A program made the position numbers and the translations under genes. From positions 1 through 64,000 of the forward strand of contig JAFLVN010000002.1 in the NCBI GenBank assembly GCA_022508285.1: 64,000 nt of DNA, read 5' to 3'. This document shows positions 34,110 to 42,165 of the stretch, one piece after another (position 1 is the stretch's first letter; the number at the start of each line of letters is the position of its first letter). The DNA is from Clostridiales bacterium. GTDB lineage: Bacteria > Bacillota > Clostridia > Christensenellales > Borkfalkiaceae. The notes beneath the pieces are model-generated. The model was given only the letters and a program-made list of their open reading frames with translations, searched no databases and was not told where the DNA came from.

Positions 34110-34313
34110 TTTACACCTCTGAACTGCTTTTGAGTAGCACGGGTAAGCTCTACCCATACTGTATCGCCTAATATTCTACACCAAAAGAAAAAAAAAGTAA
34201 ATAATATTGATATAATTTTTCTTTTATTTTTAAGATTTTTTTTGATTGATTGAGCCATATATGGGGGGTACTGACTTTTTTGTAAAATTTTGTGCAGATT
34301 TTTCAAAAAACTG

Positions 34314-34342
34314 TTGATATTTTCATTTGTTTATATTATAAT
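34314..34342 (+). promoter_or_regulatory. serC-serA promoter
   Basis: TTGATA (34314-34319, five of six), 17 bases, TATAAT (34337-34342, perfect). The leader is about 38 nt and carries an AAGGAG SD before the serC ATG. The 277-bp gap upstream of serC otherwise shows only AT-rich sequence. Confidence 0.85.
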
Positions 34343-34386
34343 CATTTATAGAAATTAATTTTTATTAAGGAGATATAAAAAACAGT

Positions 34387-35469
34387 ATGGAAAGAGTTTA
34401 TAACTTTTCAGCAGGTCCCTCTATGCTTCCTTTGGAAGTACTTAAGAGAGTGCAAAGCAAGTTGCTCAATTACGAAGGTTCGGGCATGAGCGTTATGGAG
34501 ATGAGCCACCGCTCCAAGTACTATGACGCCATCAACAACGAAGCCGAAGCCCTTCTCAGAGAGCTTATGCACATCCCCGAGAACTATGACATTATTTTCA
34601 TTCAGGGCGGCGCATCGACGCAGTTCGAGGCTATCCCCCTCAACCTTCATACTAACGGCAAAGCAGACTACATACTTTCCGGTAACTTCTCGAGCAAGTC
34701 GTATAAGGAAGCTAAGAAGTTCACCGACGCAAGAGCTGCTGCAAGCAGTGAAGACAAGAACTTCACCTATATTCCCAAGACCACTCCCGATATGTTCCGC
34801 GCCGACGCCGACTACGTACATATCTGCGTAAACAACACCATCTACGGTACTCGTTTCACCGAAATCCCCGAAACTCCGGCAGGCGTTCCCCTTGTCGGCG
34901 ACATTTCATCCAACATCCTCAGCGAGGAAATGGACGTTACTAAGTACGGCGTTCTGTACGGTGGCGCTCAGAAGAACGTTGCACCCGCAGGCGTAACCGT
35001 AGTTATCGTTCGCAAGGATTTACAGGAGAAGGCATCTCCCCTCTGCCCCACCATGCTTAAGTGGAAGACGCAGATTGACCAAAAGAGCCTTTACAACACT
35101 CCTCCCTGCTGGTCTACCTACGTGGCTATGGAAGTATTCCGTTACCTCAAAGAACTCGGCGGCGTTCCCGCAATGCAGAAGATCAACGAGGAAAAGGCAA
35201 AGATCCTTTACGATTTCCTTGATGACAGCAAGTTCTTCACCAACAAGGTTAATCCCAAAGACCGTTCGCTTATGAACGTGCCCTTCTTCTCGCCGTCCGC
35301 AGAACTCGACGCTAAGTTCATCGCAGAAGCCGCAAAAGAAGGTCTTGTAACCCTCAAGGGACACAAGCTCGTCGGCGGTATGAGAGCTTCCATCTACAAC
35401 GCTATGCCTATCGAGGGCGTAAAGAAGTTGGTTAAATTCATGAAGAAATTCGAGGTAGAAAATGCGTAA
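34387..35469 (+). CDS. serC: Phosphoserine aminotransferase
   Basis: A 360-aa PLP enzyme, step two of serine synthesis (3-phosphohydroxypyruvate to phosphoserine). It starts RVYNFSAGPSMLPLEVL and has IFIQGGASTQFEAIP and, at the PLP lysine, YGGAQKNVAPAGVTVVIV. The length matches the family. An AAGGAG SD lies before the ATG. It overlaps serA by 8 bases, so the two are cotranscribed and coupled. By eye, serC and serA use more C-ending codons than their neighbours, which may mean high expression. Confidence 0.97.
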   Translation: MERVYNFSAGPSMLPLEVLKRVQSKLLNYEGSGMSVMEMSHRSKYYDAINNEAEALLRELMHIPENYDIIFIQGGASTQFEAIPLNLHTNGKADYILSGNFSSKSYKEAKKFTDARAAASSEDKNFTYIPKTTPDMFRADADYVHICVNNTIYGTRFTEIPETPAGVPLVGDISSNILSEEMDVTKYGVLYGGAQKNVAPAGVTVVIVRKDLQEKASPLCPTMLKWKTQIDQKSLYNTPPCWSTYVAMEVFRYLKELGGVPAMQKINEEKAKILYDFLDDSKFFTNKVNPKDRSLMNVPFFSPSAELDAKFIAEAAKEGLVTLKGHKLVGGMRASIYNAMPIEGVKKLVKFMKKFEVENA

Positions 35470-36601
35470 AATTTTAAAGCTCAACTCCATCAGCCCTCTT
35501 GCTGATGAATATTTCAAGAGCTATGAATACTCAGACAGCGTAACCAATCCCGACGGTATTATGGTACGTAGCGCAGCTATGGCTGATTATGCGGTAGGCG
35601 AAAACCTTCTTGCAGTAGCGCGTGCAGGCGCAGGTACGAACAATATCCCCGTTGCCGACTATGCGGCTAAGGGTATAGTAGTATTCAACACCCCCGGCGC
35701 AAACGCAAATGCGGTTAAAGAGCTTGTTATCTGCGAATTGTTCCTCGGCGGCAGAAAGATTACCGACGCTATCGACTGGGCTAAAACACTCAAAGGCGAG
35801 GGCGAGAACGTAGGTAAACTCGTTGAAAAAGGCAAGAGCAAGTTTGTAGGTCACGAAATAATGGGTAAGACGCTCGGCGTTATCGGCTTCGGCGCAATAG
35901 GTATTCTTGTTGCAAACGCAGCAGCAGCGCTCGGCATGAAAGTTATCGGCGTTGACCCCTTCCTTTCCACTAAGAACGCACTCCTCCTTGATCCCTCGGT
36001 TAAGCTTGCGGCAGACCGCGACGAGATTTACAAGAATGCGGATTTCATTACCGTTCACGTACCTCTCACTCCCGATACCCGTGGCATGTTCAACGCCGAG
36101 ACCTTTGCAAAGATGAAGGACGGCGCAGTGCTTATCAACAACAGCCGCGGCGAGCTTGTTGACGAAGCCGCAGTTATCGAAGTGCTCGAGAGTGGCAAGC
36201 TTGAAAGATACATAACCGACTTCCCCACCGATAAACTCATCGGCGTTAAGAACGCAATCTGCGTGCCTCACCTCGGCGCAAGCACTCCCGAAGCAGAGGA
36301 CAACTGCGCAGTTATGGCGGCAAGACAGCTTTGGGACTACCTTGAAAACGGCAATATCGTTAACAGCGTTAACTATCCCGCAGTTTCCATGGCTAAATCT
36401 GGTATGCAGAGACTTTGCGTTCACGCAAAGGGCGCTGACGTTGCAAAGATTGTTGCAGCCGTACCCAACGTTGCAAACATGCAGAGCGCAAGCAAGGGCG
36501 AGTACTCCTACCTCATCTGCGATTTATCCAAAGAGCTTAAGGCCGCTGACCTTAAGAAGATTGAAGCAGTTGAAGGCGTTATAAGAGTAAGAACTATTTA
36601 A
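35462..36601 (+). CDS. serA: D-3-phosphoglycerate dehydrogenase (short ACT-containing form)
   Basis: A 379-aa NAD-dependent dehydrogenase, step one of serine synthesis. The catalytic and Rossmann parts show VARAGAGTNNIPV, GKTLGVIGFGAIG (NAD loop), FITVHVPLTPDTRGM, NNSRGELVDE and VPHLGASTPEAEDN with the catalytic His. The last ~70 residues form a compact ACT-like tail, so it is the short type rather than the 520-aa form. The third enzyme, serB, is not in the window. A strong terminator follows. Confidence 0.95.
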   Translation: MRKILKLNSISPLADEYFKSYEYSDSVTNPDGIMVRSAAMADYAVGENLLAVARAGAGTNNIPVADYAAKGIVVFNTPGANANAVKELVICELFLGGRKITDAIDWAKTLKGEGENVGKLVEKGKSKFVGHEIMGKTLGVIGFGAIGILVANAAAALGMKVIGVDPFLSTKNALLLDPSVKLAADRDEIYKNADFITVHVPLTPDTRGMFNAETFAKMKDGAVLINNSRGELVDEAAVIEVLESGKLERYITDFPTDKLIGVKNAICVPHLGASTPEAEDNCAVMAARQLWDYLENGNIVNSVNYPAVSMAKSGMQRLCVHAKGADVAKIVAAVPNVANMQSASKGEYSYLICDLSKELKAADLKKIEAVEGVIRVRTI

Positions 36602-36623
36602 GTTTCATAACATAAACAGGCAA

Positions 36624-36656
36624 AAGCCCGACCGCTATGCGGTCGGGCTTAAATTT
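36624..36656 (+). terminator. Intrinsic terminator of serC-serA
   Basis: A 12-bp perfect stem AAGCCCGACCGC / GCGGTCGGGCTT (36624-36635, 36639-36650) is followed by AAATTTTATT. An AT-rich second palindrome (36658-36681) lies just after it. Confidence 0.8.
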
Positions 36657-36735
36657 TATTGTGTAAATTGAAATTTACAATATTTTTTTGATATGAAAGC
36701 AAGGGCGCAGGCAGGGTGTTAGTAGTATAAAAAAG

Positions 36736-36775
36736 AAAACCTCCGCTAATAATAAATAAAAAGCGGAGGTTTTTT
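36736..36775 (+). terminator. Hairpin that is terminator-like on both strands and embeds the SD of the next ORF
   Basis: A 12-bp perfect stem AAAACCTCCGCT / AGCGGAGGTTTT (36736-36747, 36762-36773) with a 14-nt loop. T-runs follow on both strands, so it could end spoIVA transcripts (minus) as well as plus-strand read-through. The right arm contains GGAGG, placed 6 bases before the ATG of the 50-aa ORF, so the hairpin would also block that SD. Confidence 0.7.
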
Positions 36776-36928
36776 ATGGGAAGAAAAAAGAAGAAGGTTA
36801 CAAGGCTCACCGAGGAAGAATACAAACAGTACATTATGAGAATGAAAGACGAATCCTTAGCTCACCACCACGACGGGCAGGATTTAATTCCCGCACAAAA
36901 TGAAGAAAGTGAGAAAAAAGATTATTGA
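36776..36928 (+). CDS. Small charged protein, 50 aa, unknown
   Basis: ATG at 36776, 6 bases after a perfect GGAGG SD. The product begins MGRKKKKVTRLTEEEYKQYI, has a central HHH, and ends in acidic and lysine residues. It has no membrane segment or known motif. It reads from just after the serA terminator to the base before the convergent spoIVA stop region. The SD lies in the arm of a stable hairpin, so translation may be off unless the hairpin is opened or transcription starts inside it. The codon choice looks like real coding sequence, but the evidence is limited. Confidence 0.55.
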   Translation: MGRKKKKVTRLTEEEYKQYIMRMKDESLAHHHDGQDLIPAQNEESEKKDY

Positions 36929-38404
36929 TTAAAGCAATATACAGATTATGCCGCCCTTGCCCTCATTGATGATCCTAGTTATGGCACGGCGCATTTTTGT
37001 TTTAGCTTCTTCGGGCATGCCGCAAACTTTGCCCGCAAGTCCTTCCTTGACCATGCAGCGGAGCGATTTGCCGAATACGTTTGTATCCCACATGTCGTCG
37101 GGACGGGTTTCAAAGCCGTTCATCATACCCTGCACGATACTTTCGGACTGTGCGGCGGCACCCATAATGGGGCTGACCTCTCCCGTTACGTCGATTTTAA
37201 CTATATGATAGCTGGGCGCAGTGGCACGGAGCTTTATACCCACGCTTCCACCCTGACGGACCACGGCGGGGCTATCTAAACTCATATCCTCATCGGCAGG
37301 CTGAACTATGCCGTAGCCGTTTACACGGGCGCACTCGAATGCGTCCTTTATTTTGTCGTAGCTACGCTTTGCCTCCGAAGTGCCCCTCACGTAGCGCATA
37401 ATGGAGTACTCGTCGGAGAGCGATTCGCCGGCAATTTCGGAAAGCATATCGAAGAACACTCCCTCCTTTACTTCGGCGGAGATCTTTGCCTTGCCGTCGG
37501 CAAGGTTTAACGTGAGTCCGCTCTCGCTCTTCCAGAATTTGCAGTCCGAAAGCAACGAATCGAGAGATGCACAGTCCTTCATTTTAGAGACGTTTTGCGA
37601 GAACGTCTTTATTTTTGCTATAATTTCGGCTATTGCCGAGCCCTCCTCGGGCAAAAAGCGCATCCACTCGGGGATGTCTACGTCGAGACCTGTTACGGGG
37701 AACTCGAAAAGTACTGCCCGAAGAATATTTAAAAGTCCGTTTTCATCGAGATTCTGGCAGTTGGCGGCAATACAGGTTGAGCCGTATTTAGCCTCGATAT
37801 CCGTTTTGAGCCTGCGGTTTTCGTCGGTTGCAGGGTTTACGCAGTTTAAAATTATAACGAAAGGTTTGCCCGACTGCTTTAATTTTGCCACAGTCCGCTC
37901 CTCTGCGGAGATATAGCCTGCGCGGGGAATATCGGCGATACTGCCGTCCGTCGTCACCATAATTCCTATTGTGGAATGTTCGGAAATTACCTTTTCTGTG
38001 CCGAGCTCGGCAGCTCGCTCAAAGGGAAGCGGGTCGCTGCTCCAAGGGGTATTTACAAGGCGGGGTTCGCCGTCCTCGTCAAAGCCGGCAGCGCCTTCGG
38101 TGACAAAGCCTACGCAGTCGCAAAAACGCACCTTTGCCGAGGCGTTGTCTATTTTTACTTCCGCCGCATTTGCGGGGACGAACTTGGGCTCGGTGGTCAT
38201 AACCGATTTACCCGAACCTGACTGGGGGAGCTCGTCAACCATAACCGTACGTGCGTTGCCGTCCGCAACGTGCGGAATGACCAGTTCCGTCATAAATTTA
38301 TTTATAAGCGTGGATTTACCCGTACGCACAGGTCCGACCACGCCTATGTAGATATCGCCGCCGCTCCTTTTGGCAACGTCCTCGTAAACATTGTAATCAA
38401 GCAT
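36929..38404 (-). CDS. spoIVA: Stage IV sporulation protein A (spore coat morphogenetic ATPase)
   Basis: A 491-aa protein, almost exactly the length of B. subtilis SpoIVA (492). It forms the basement layer of the spore coat. The ATPase P-loop is GPVRTGKST; SEHSTIGIMVTTDGSIADIPR and the C-terminal GGIICILL are diagnostic. The start at 38404 (MLDYNVYEDVAKRSGGDIYIG) has a GGAGG SD; an 11-residue longer frame is less likely. The SD lies in an inverted repeat (38406-38451), whose loop holds TATACATA, which could be a mother-cell (sigma E) -10. Together with SpoIIE it supports sporulation. Confidence 0.96.
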   Translation of the reverse strand: MLDYNVYEDVAKRSGGDIYIGVVGPVRTGKSTLINKFMTELVIPHVADGNARTVMVDELPQSGSGKSVMTTEPKFVPANAAEVKIDNASAKVRFCDCVGFVTEGAAGFDEDGEPRLVNTPWSSDPLPFERAAELGTEKVISEHSTIGIMVTTDGSIADIPRAGYISAEERTVAKLKQSGKPFVIILNCVNPATDENRRLKTDIEAKYGSTCIAANCQNLDENGLLNILRAVLFEFPVTGLDVDIPEWMRFLPEEGSAIAEIIAKIKTFSQNVSKMKDCASLDSLLSDCKFWKSESGLTLNLADGKAKISAEVKEGVFFDMLSEIAGESLSDEYSIMRYVRGTSEAKRSYDKIKDAFECARVNGYGIVQPADEDMSLDSPAVVRQGGSVGIKLRATAPSYHIVKIDVTGEVSPIMGAAAQSESIVQGMMNGFETRPDDMWDTNVFGKSLRCMVKEGLAGKVCGMPEEAKTKMRRAITRIINEGKGGIICILL

Positions 38405-38405
38405 A

Positions 38406-38451
38406 AACGCCTCCGCAAAATCTATGTATAATAACATATTGCGAAGGCGTT
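38406..38451 (-). promoter_or_regulatory. Inverted repeat embedding the spoIVA SD
   Basis: On the minus strand AACGCCTTCGCAA pairs with TTGCGGAGGCGTT (13 positions, one G-T), with a 20-nt loop. The proximal arm holds the GGAGG SD of spoIVA, 4-5 bases from its ATG. The loop contains TTATTATACATAG. If transcription starts upstream the SD is masked; if it starts within the loop it is free. It could also serve as the terminator of the ATP-grasp gene cluster. Confidence 0.6.
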
Positions 38452-38476
38452 AAATTTAGAACTCGATTTTATCCGA

Positions 38477-39664
38477 TTACTTGGTTTGAAGCAAGACCTC
38501 TTTATAAAAATCATTCATTTCCTCTTTGGTTTTAAAGTTGGCAAGGAACATCGTGTTGCCCATGTCGGAGGAGAGAGAATCGGGGATACGCTCTATTCTC
38601 TTTAGATTTTTTGCATATTTATCCTTTATATCTTGCTCGGAGAATACAAAATTTTTGCCGTCGCGGCGGCCCGCAAATGCGCAGTACCACTTCTCGCCCA
38701 AGGCAAGCTCGGTTTTATCAAAGGCAATCATGTCCGCCCAGATTTTATATACGTCGGTGGAGTTTGCGTAGTTCATCATGTCGGGTGAAAATGCTCCGCA
38801 GGGGCGCATATTCACTTCAAGAGCGACAACCTCTCCCTTTTTACCTATGCGCTGGTCTTTGAGAAGGCGGAAAAATTCAAAGTGCACGAACCTGCTCTTC
38901 ACGCCGAAAGCCTTAACCGTTTTTCTGCCCAGCTCACGAACGTCGGGATATGGGTCGCCTACCATATAATATATGCAGTTGTCGTTGTTGTTTACTATAT
39001 CCATTACGGAGTTGGGCGTTACGTTGCCCGTCTCGAATATAGGATTGCCGTGGCTGTCGATTATGGCTTCGTAGGAATTTACCTCGGCGTCGATAAACTC
39101 CTCCATAATATAATTTTGGGGGCGTGTTGCAAGGAAAGCTTTAAGCTCGTCCTCGTTTTTGATTTTGTGGGTATCGCTTGCACCCACGCCGCTGTCGGGC
39201 TTGACTATTACGGGATAGCCCACCTCGTCTATAAATTTTTTACAGCCTGAAAGCGTGCCTATAAGGTAATGCCGTGCAACCTTTACGCCCGCTTTTTTAT
39301 AGTATTTTTTCATTTCGGACTTGTGCCTTATCTTTTTTACGTCCCTTTTTTGGAAGCCCGTTTTTATATTGAAGTCCGTGCGCAATTTTGCGTCCTGCTC
39401 AAGCCAGTATTCGTTGTTGCTTTCAATAAAATCTATTTTGCCGTACTTGAACGCAAAGAACGCAACTGCACGGTACACCTCGTCGTAACTTTCAAGAGAG
39501 TTGACCTTGTAGTACTCGGTCAAAGAAGTTTTAAGGTCATACGAAAGATTGTCGTACGGGCAATCGCCTATGCCCAGCACGTTGAAGCCGTTATTTTTTA
39601 AGTGGCGGCAGAACTTCCAGTAGTTTGTGGGAAAGTTGGGTGAGATAAAGATAAAATTTTTCAT
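38477..39664 (-). CDS. ATP-grasp ligase of unknown substrate
   Basis: A 395-aa protein from ATG 39664 (GGAGG SD; a 9-residue longer frame is unlikely). The N-terminal Rossmann-like part (MKNFIFISPNFPTNYW) is followed by the ATP-grasp fold (about 110-320) with GYPVIVKPDSGVGASDTHKI (ATP-binding lysine and glycine loop), YIMEEFIDAEVNSYEAI and, at the metal site, VALEVNMRPCGAFSPDM. Such enzymes join a carboxylate to an amine or thiol through an acyl phosphate. The substrate cannot be told from sequence. It is last in a five-gene minus-strand cluster with two esterases, a lipase and a GH3 enzyme. Confidence 0.85.
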   Translation of the reverse strand: MKNFIFISPNFPTNYWKFCRHLKNNGFNVLGIGDCPYDNLSYDLKTSLTEYYKVNSLESYDEVYRAVAFFAFKYGKIDFIESNNEYWLEQDAKLRTDFNIKTGFQKRDVKKIRHKSEMKKYYKKAGVKVARHYLIGTLSGCKKFIDEVGYPVIVKPDSGVGASDTHKIKNEDELKAFLATRPQNYIMEEFIDAEVNSYEAIIDSHGNPIFETGNVTPNSVMDIVNNNDNCIYYMVGDPYPDVRELGRKTVKAFGVKSRFVHFEFFRLLKDQRIGKKGEVVALEVNMRPCGAFSPDMMNYANSTDVYKIWADMIAFDKTELALGEKWYCAFAGRRDGKNFVFSEQDIKDKYAKNLKRIERIPDSLSSDMGNTMFLANFKTKEEMNDFYKEVLLQTK

Positions 39665-39680
39665 ATGTAGCCCTCCGGAT

Positions 39681-40424
39681 TTATAAATCAAGAAGTTTTG
39701 GAAGGAAGTACGCCGCTTGTACGTACCACCAGTCCCAGTCGTGGTTTACATCGTTGCCCCAGATATCGACAAATGCGCCGATATCCTTTTCGGCAAGCAC
39801 TGAGCCGAAATATTTTGTGCTTTCGAGAGTTTCCCTCTCCCATGCGCCCTGACCTACGCAGATAATCATTCTGCCCGAACGGTATTTGTCTAAATACGAG
39901 TGGTCGTCGGGCATACCCTTTATGAACTGCTGCGGGGAGTTGATATAAGTTAAATCGTCGTGGTAGTCGCCAAAATAGAACTCGTTTGAGTACAGTCCGC
40001 TAAAGCACATTACGGCGTCGAAAATATCGGGAAATCTGAAGTACAGCGTTGCCGCATGCAGTGCGCCGAGGCTCAAGCCCGTTACGGCAAACTTTATATC
40101 GCTATTGCCGTTTATTTTTTTGAACGCAGGAATTGCCTCATCCACGATATATTTTATCCAGCTTTCGTGCAGTTCTATTCTTGCACGGGGGTCGCCGCTT
40201 GCCACAAGCGTTTGACTGTCGATTGTGTCTATAGTAAAAACTTGTATACTGCCGCTTTCAATATACGGAGCATACACGTCGAGCATGTGCATATCTTCGA
40301 ACTCGTAAAATCTGCCGCTCTGACAGGGCACGCACAAAACGGGCTTGCCGCCGTTGCCGTATACTTTAAATTCCATATCTCTGCCGAGATTTTTGCTGTA
40401 GAATTTGTGATATTCTATAACCAT
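39681..40424 (-). CDS. Esterase-family alpha/beta hydrolase (esterase D type)
   Basis: A 247-aa protein with the nucleophile elbow GLSLG in FAVTGLSLGALHAATLYF and a C-terminal VNHDWDWW that supplies the His. There is no signal peptide, so it is probably cytoplasmic. It matches the putative-esterase (PF00756-like) fold with an unusually Tyr/Trp-rich surface. The SD is GAGGG. It lies 32 bp after the next esterase gene and 16 bp before the ATP-grasp gene, so the three are likely cotranscribed. The natural substrate is unknown. Confidence 0.82.
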   Translation of the reverse strand: MVIEYHKFYSKNLGRDMEFKVYGNGGKPVLCVPCQSGRFYEFEDMHMLDVYAPYIESGSIQVFTIDTIDSQTLVASGDPRARIELHESWIKYIVDEAIPAFKKINGNSDIKFAVTGLSLGALHAATLYFRFPDIFDAVMCFSGLYSNEFYFGDYHDDLTYINSPQQFIKGMPDDHSYLDKYRSGRMIICVGQGAWERETLESTKYFGSVLAEKDIGAFVDIWGNDVNHDWDWWYVQAAYFLPKLLDL

Positions 40425-40456
40425 ATACCCTCAATAAATTTCAGCGGTGGCAACTG

Positions 40457-41218
40457 TTAGTTTTTAGGTAAAAAGCCGAGTGTGTTCATGAAAAAGGGGA
40501 TTTGCTTCTCCCACGAGGCTTCCGAGTGAGTACCGCCCGGAACTATGCGAGAAGTAAGGTGCACACCCTTCTCTATAAATAGCGAACACGCATCGGCAAA
40601 AAGCTGCTTTTGCAACGGTTCACCGTCTAATTCAATGCTGCCGTAATCCATATATATTATGGTATCTTTGCGGAATTTGGCACTCTCGATAATCGGCAGT
40701 GCGCTTACGCTGTCTACCCAAATACTTGGCGAAAGCGCCGCACCCTTTGAAAAATATTTGCCGTACTTTGACATTGCAAATAAAGTCATAAGCCCGCCAA
40801 GCGAACTGCCGCCGATTGCCGTGTTTTCTCGGTCAGGCAGGGTTGCAAAATTTTCGTCTATGTACGGCTTGAATTCCTTTACAAGCCAATCCATATATTT
40901 TTTGCCCTTGCCCTTTATGTTTTCGCCCGAAGGTGTGGTAAAATCTACGGGGGAATACTCGGAAAGTCTGCCGTATCCTTCGGTGTTGCACTCGACCGCC
41001 GCAATAATCAGCGGCGTTTCGGTGTAGTCGAGGTAGTCGGCAAGCCCCCAGCTTTTGCCAAAGGTTGCATCGTCGTCCGAAAACAGATTTTGTCCGTCGA
41101 ACATATACATTACGGGGTAGCGGCAACCCGCACCGTAGCCGACGGGAAGATAAATATAAGCCTTACGCTCCCTGCAACCCGTAAGCGGGGGAACGGTGAT
41201 ATCAAATTTTAAAACCAT
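40457..41218 (-). CDS. Esterase-family alpha/beta hydrolase (second paralogue type)
   Basis: A 253-aa PF00756-like esterase, only distantly similar to its neighbour. It has RKAYIYLPVGYG, YPVMYMFDGQNLF, the nucleophile elbow GGSSLGGLMTLF, and the His in GGTHSEASWEKQ. There is no signal peptide. Relatives include acetyl- and feruloyl-esterases and enterochelin esterases. It starts 7 bases after the lipase stop. A role in de-esterifying plant or glycan-derived compounds would fit the GH3 enzyme at the head of the cluster, but is only inferred. Confidence 0.85.
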   Translation of the reverse strand: MVLKFDITVPPLTGCRERKAYIYLPVGYGAGCRYPVMYMFDGQNLFSDDDATFGKSWGLADYLDYTETPLIIAAVECNTEGYGRLSEYSPVDFTTPSGENIKGKGKKYMDWLVKEFKPYIDENFATLPDRENTAIGGSSLGGLMTLFAMSKYGKYFSKGAALSPSIWVDSVSALPIIESAKFRKDTIIYMDYGSIELDGEPLQKQLFADACSLFIEKGVHLTSRIVPGGTHSEASWEKQIPFFMNTLGFLPKN

Positions 41219-41225
41219 GCCAAAG

Positions 41226-42155
41226 TTATACCCGTGTTGAGTTTTTGCTTATAAATTCAAGTAAATCCTTGCGAACCTCGTCCTTGCAGAAATCGTTTAA
41301 AATTTCGTGACGGGCAATTTTGTACAGAGTTATGCTGACGTTTTTTATGCCGGCTTTTTTAAACTTTTCGTAAGTTTTTATAACGCCATTGCCAAAGTCG
41401 CCGACGGGGTCGTCACTTCCCGCAACAAAGTAAACGGGAAGCTCCTTGGGCACGGCTTCTATCGTCTTTTTCGAGCACGCAGACTTTATCGCCGAAAACA
41501 GAATATAGTAGCCGTTGTTTGTAAAGCTGAAGTTGCACAGCGGGTCTACACCGTATTTATCGGTGTTTTCCCTATCCACCGAAAGCCAAGAGCGGGGATT
41601 GTTTTCAGACTTGAATTTTTTATTGTATGAGCCGAAGGCGAGAGATTTTATAAATTGGCTTCTGTTTCTCCACCCTTTGAACGCCGCATTTAAGCGGGTT
41701 GCGGCAAGAGCAGTGTTCATAAGTGCACTACCCTTGAAGCCCGTGCCCATGATTATTGCGCCCGCAAGCTCGCCGCCGTACAGCGAAATATACTTGCGGC
41801 AAAAGAACGAGCCCATGCTGTGACCCATTACGAAGTACGGAAGTCCCGCCGCCTCCGCCTTCACCCTTTCTGTAAGAGTGTGAATATCGGAAATAACCGT
41901 GTCGAGACTGCGCTCATCGTTGAACCAGCCGAGGTCTTCCATTGTTTTTACCGACTTGCCGTGCCCTGCGTGGTCCTCGGCGCAGACAATATAACCGTTT
42001 GAAGCGAGAAATTCGGCAAATGGCGCATACCTCTCGGCATATTCGGTCATGCCGTGGATAATCTGCACAACGCCGCATACTTCGCCCTCGGGCAGCCATT
42101 TTACGGCGTGGATATTTGTTTTTCCGTCCTTAGATAAGTAATAGATATGTTCCAT
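41226..42155 (-). CDS. Alpha/beta hydrolase (monoacylglycerol lipase / lysophospholipase type)
   Basis: A 309-aa serine hydrolase of the S33/Hydrolase_4 group. It has VQIIHGMTEYAERYAPFAEFL (oxyanion region), CAEDHAGHGKS, the nucleophile elbow FVMGHSMGSFFCR, AGSDDPVGDFG (Asp) and IARHEILND (His). It is cytoplasmic with no signal peptide. The SD is AAAGGAA. It starts 10 bp after the GH3 gene in the same operon. Confidence 0.88.
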   Translation of the reverse strand: MEHIYYLSKDGKTNIHAVKWLPEGEVCGVVQIIHGMTEYAERYAPFAEFLASNGYIVCAEDHAGHGKSVKTMEDLGWFNDERSLDTVISDIHTLTERVKAEAAGLPYFVMGHSMGSFFCRKYISLYGGELAGAIIMGTGFKGSALMNTALAATRLNAAFKGWRNRSQFIKSLAFGSYNKKFKSENNPRSWLSVDRENTDKYGVDPLCNFSFTNNGYYILFSAIKSACSKKTIEAVPKELPVYFVAGSDDPVGDFGNGVIKTYEKFKKAGIKNVSITLYKIARHEILNDFCKDEVRKDLLEFISKNSTRV

Positions 42156-42165
42156 AATTATTCCT

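Noticed and set aside
35531..36424. Long minus-strand frame opposite serA
   Set aside because: Antisense shadow of a clear serA gene; Cys/Val-rich nonsense-like composition and no SD.
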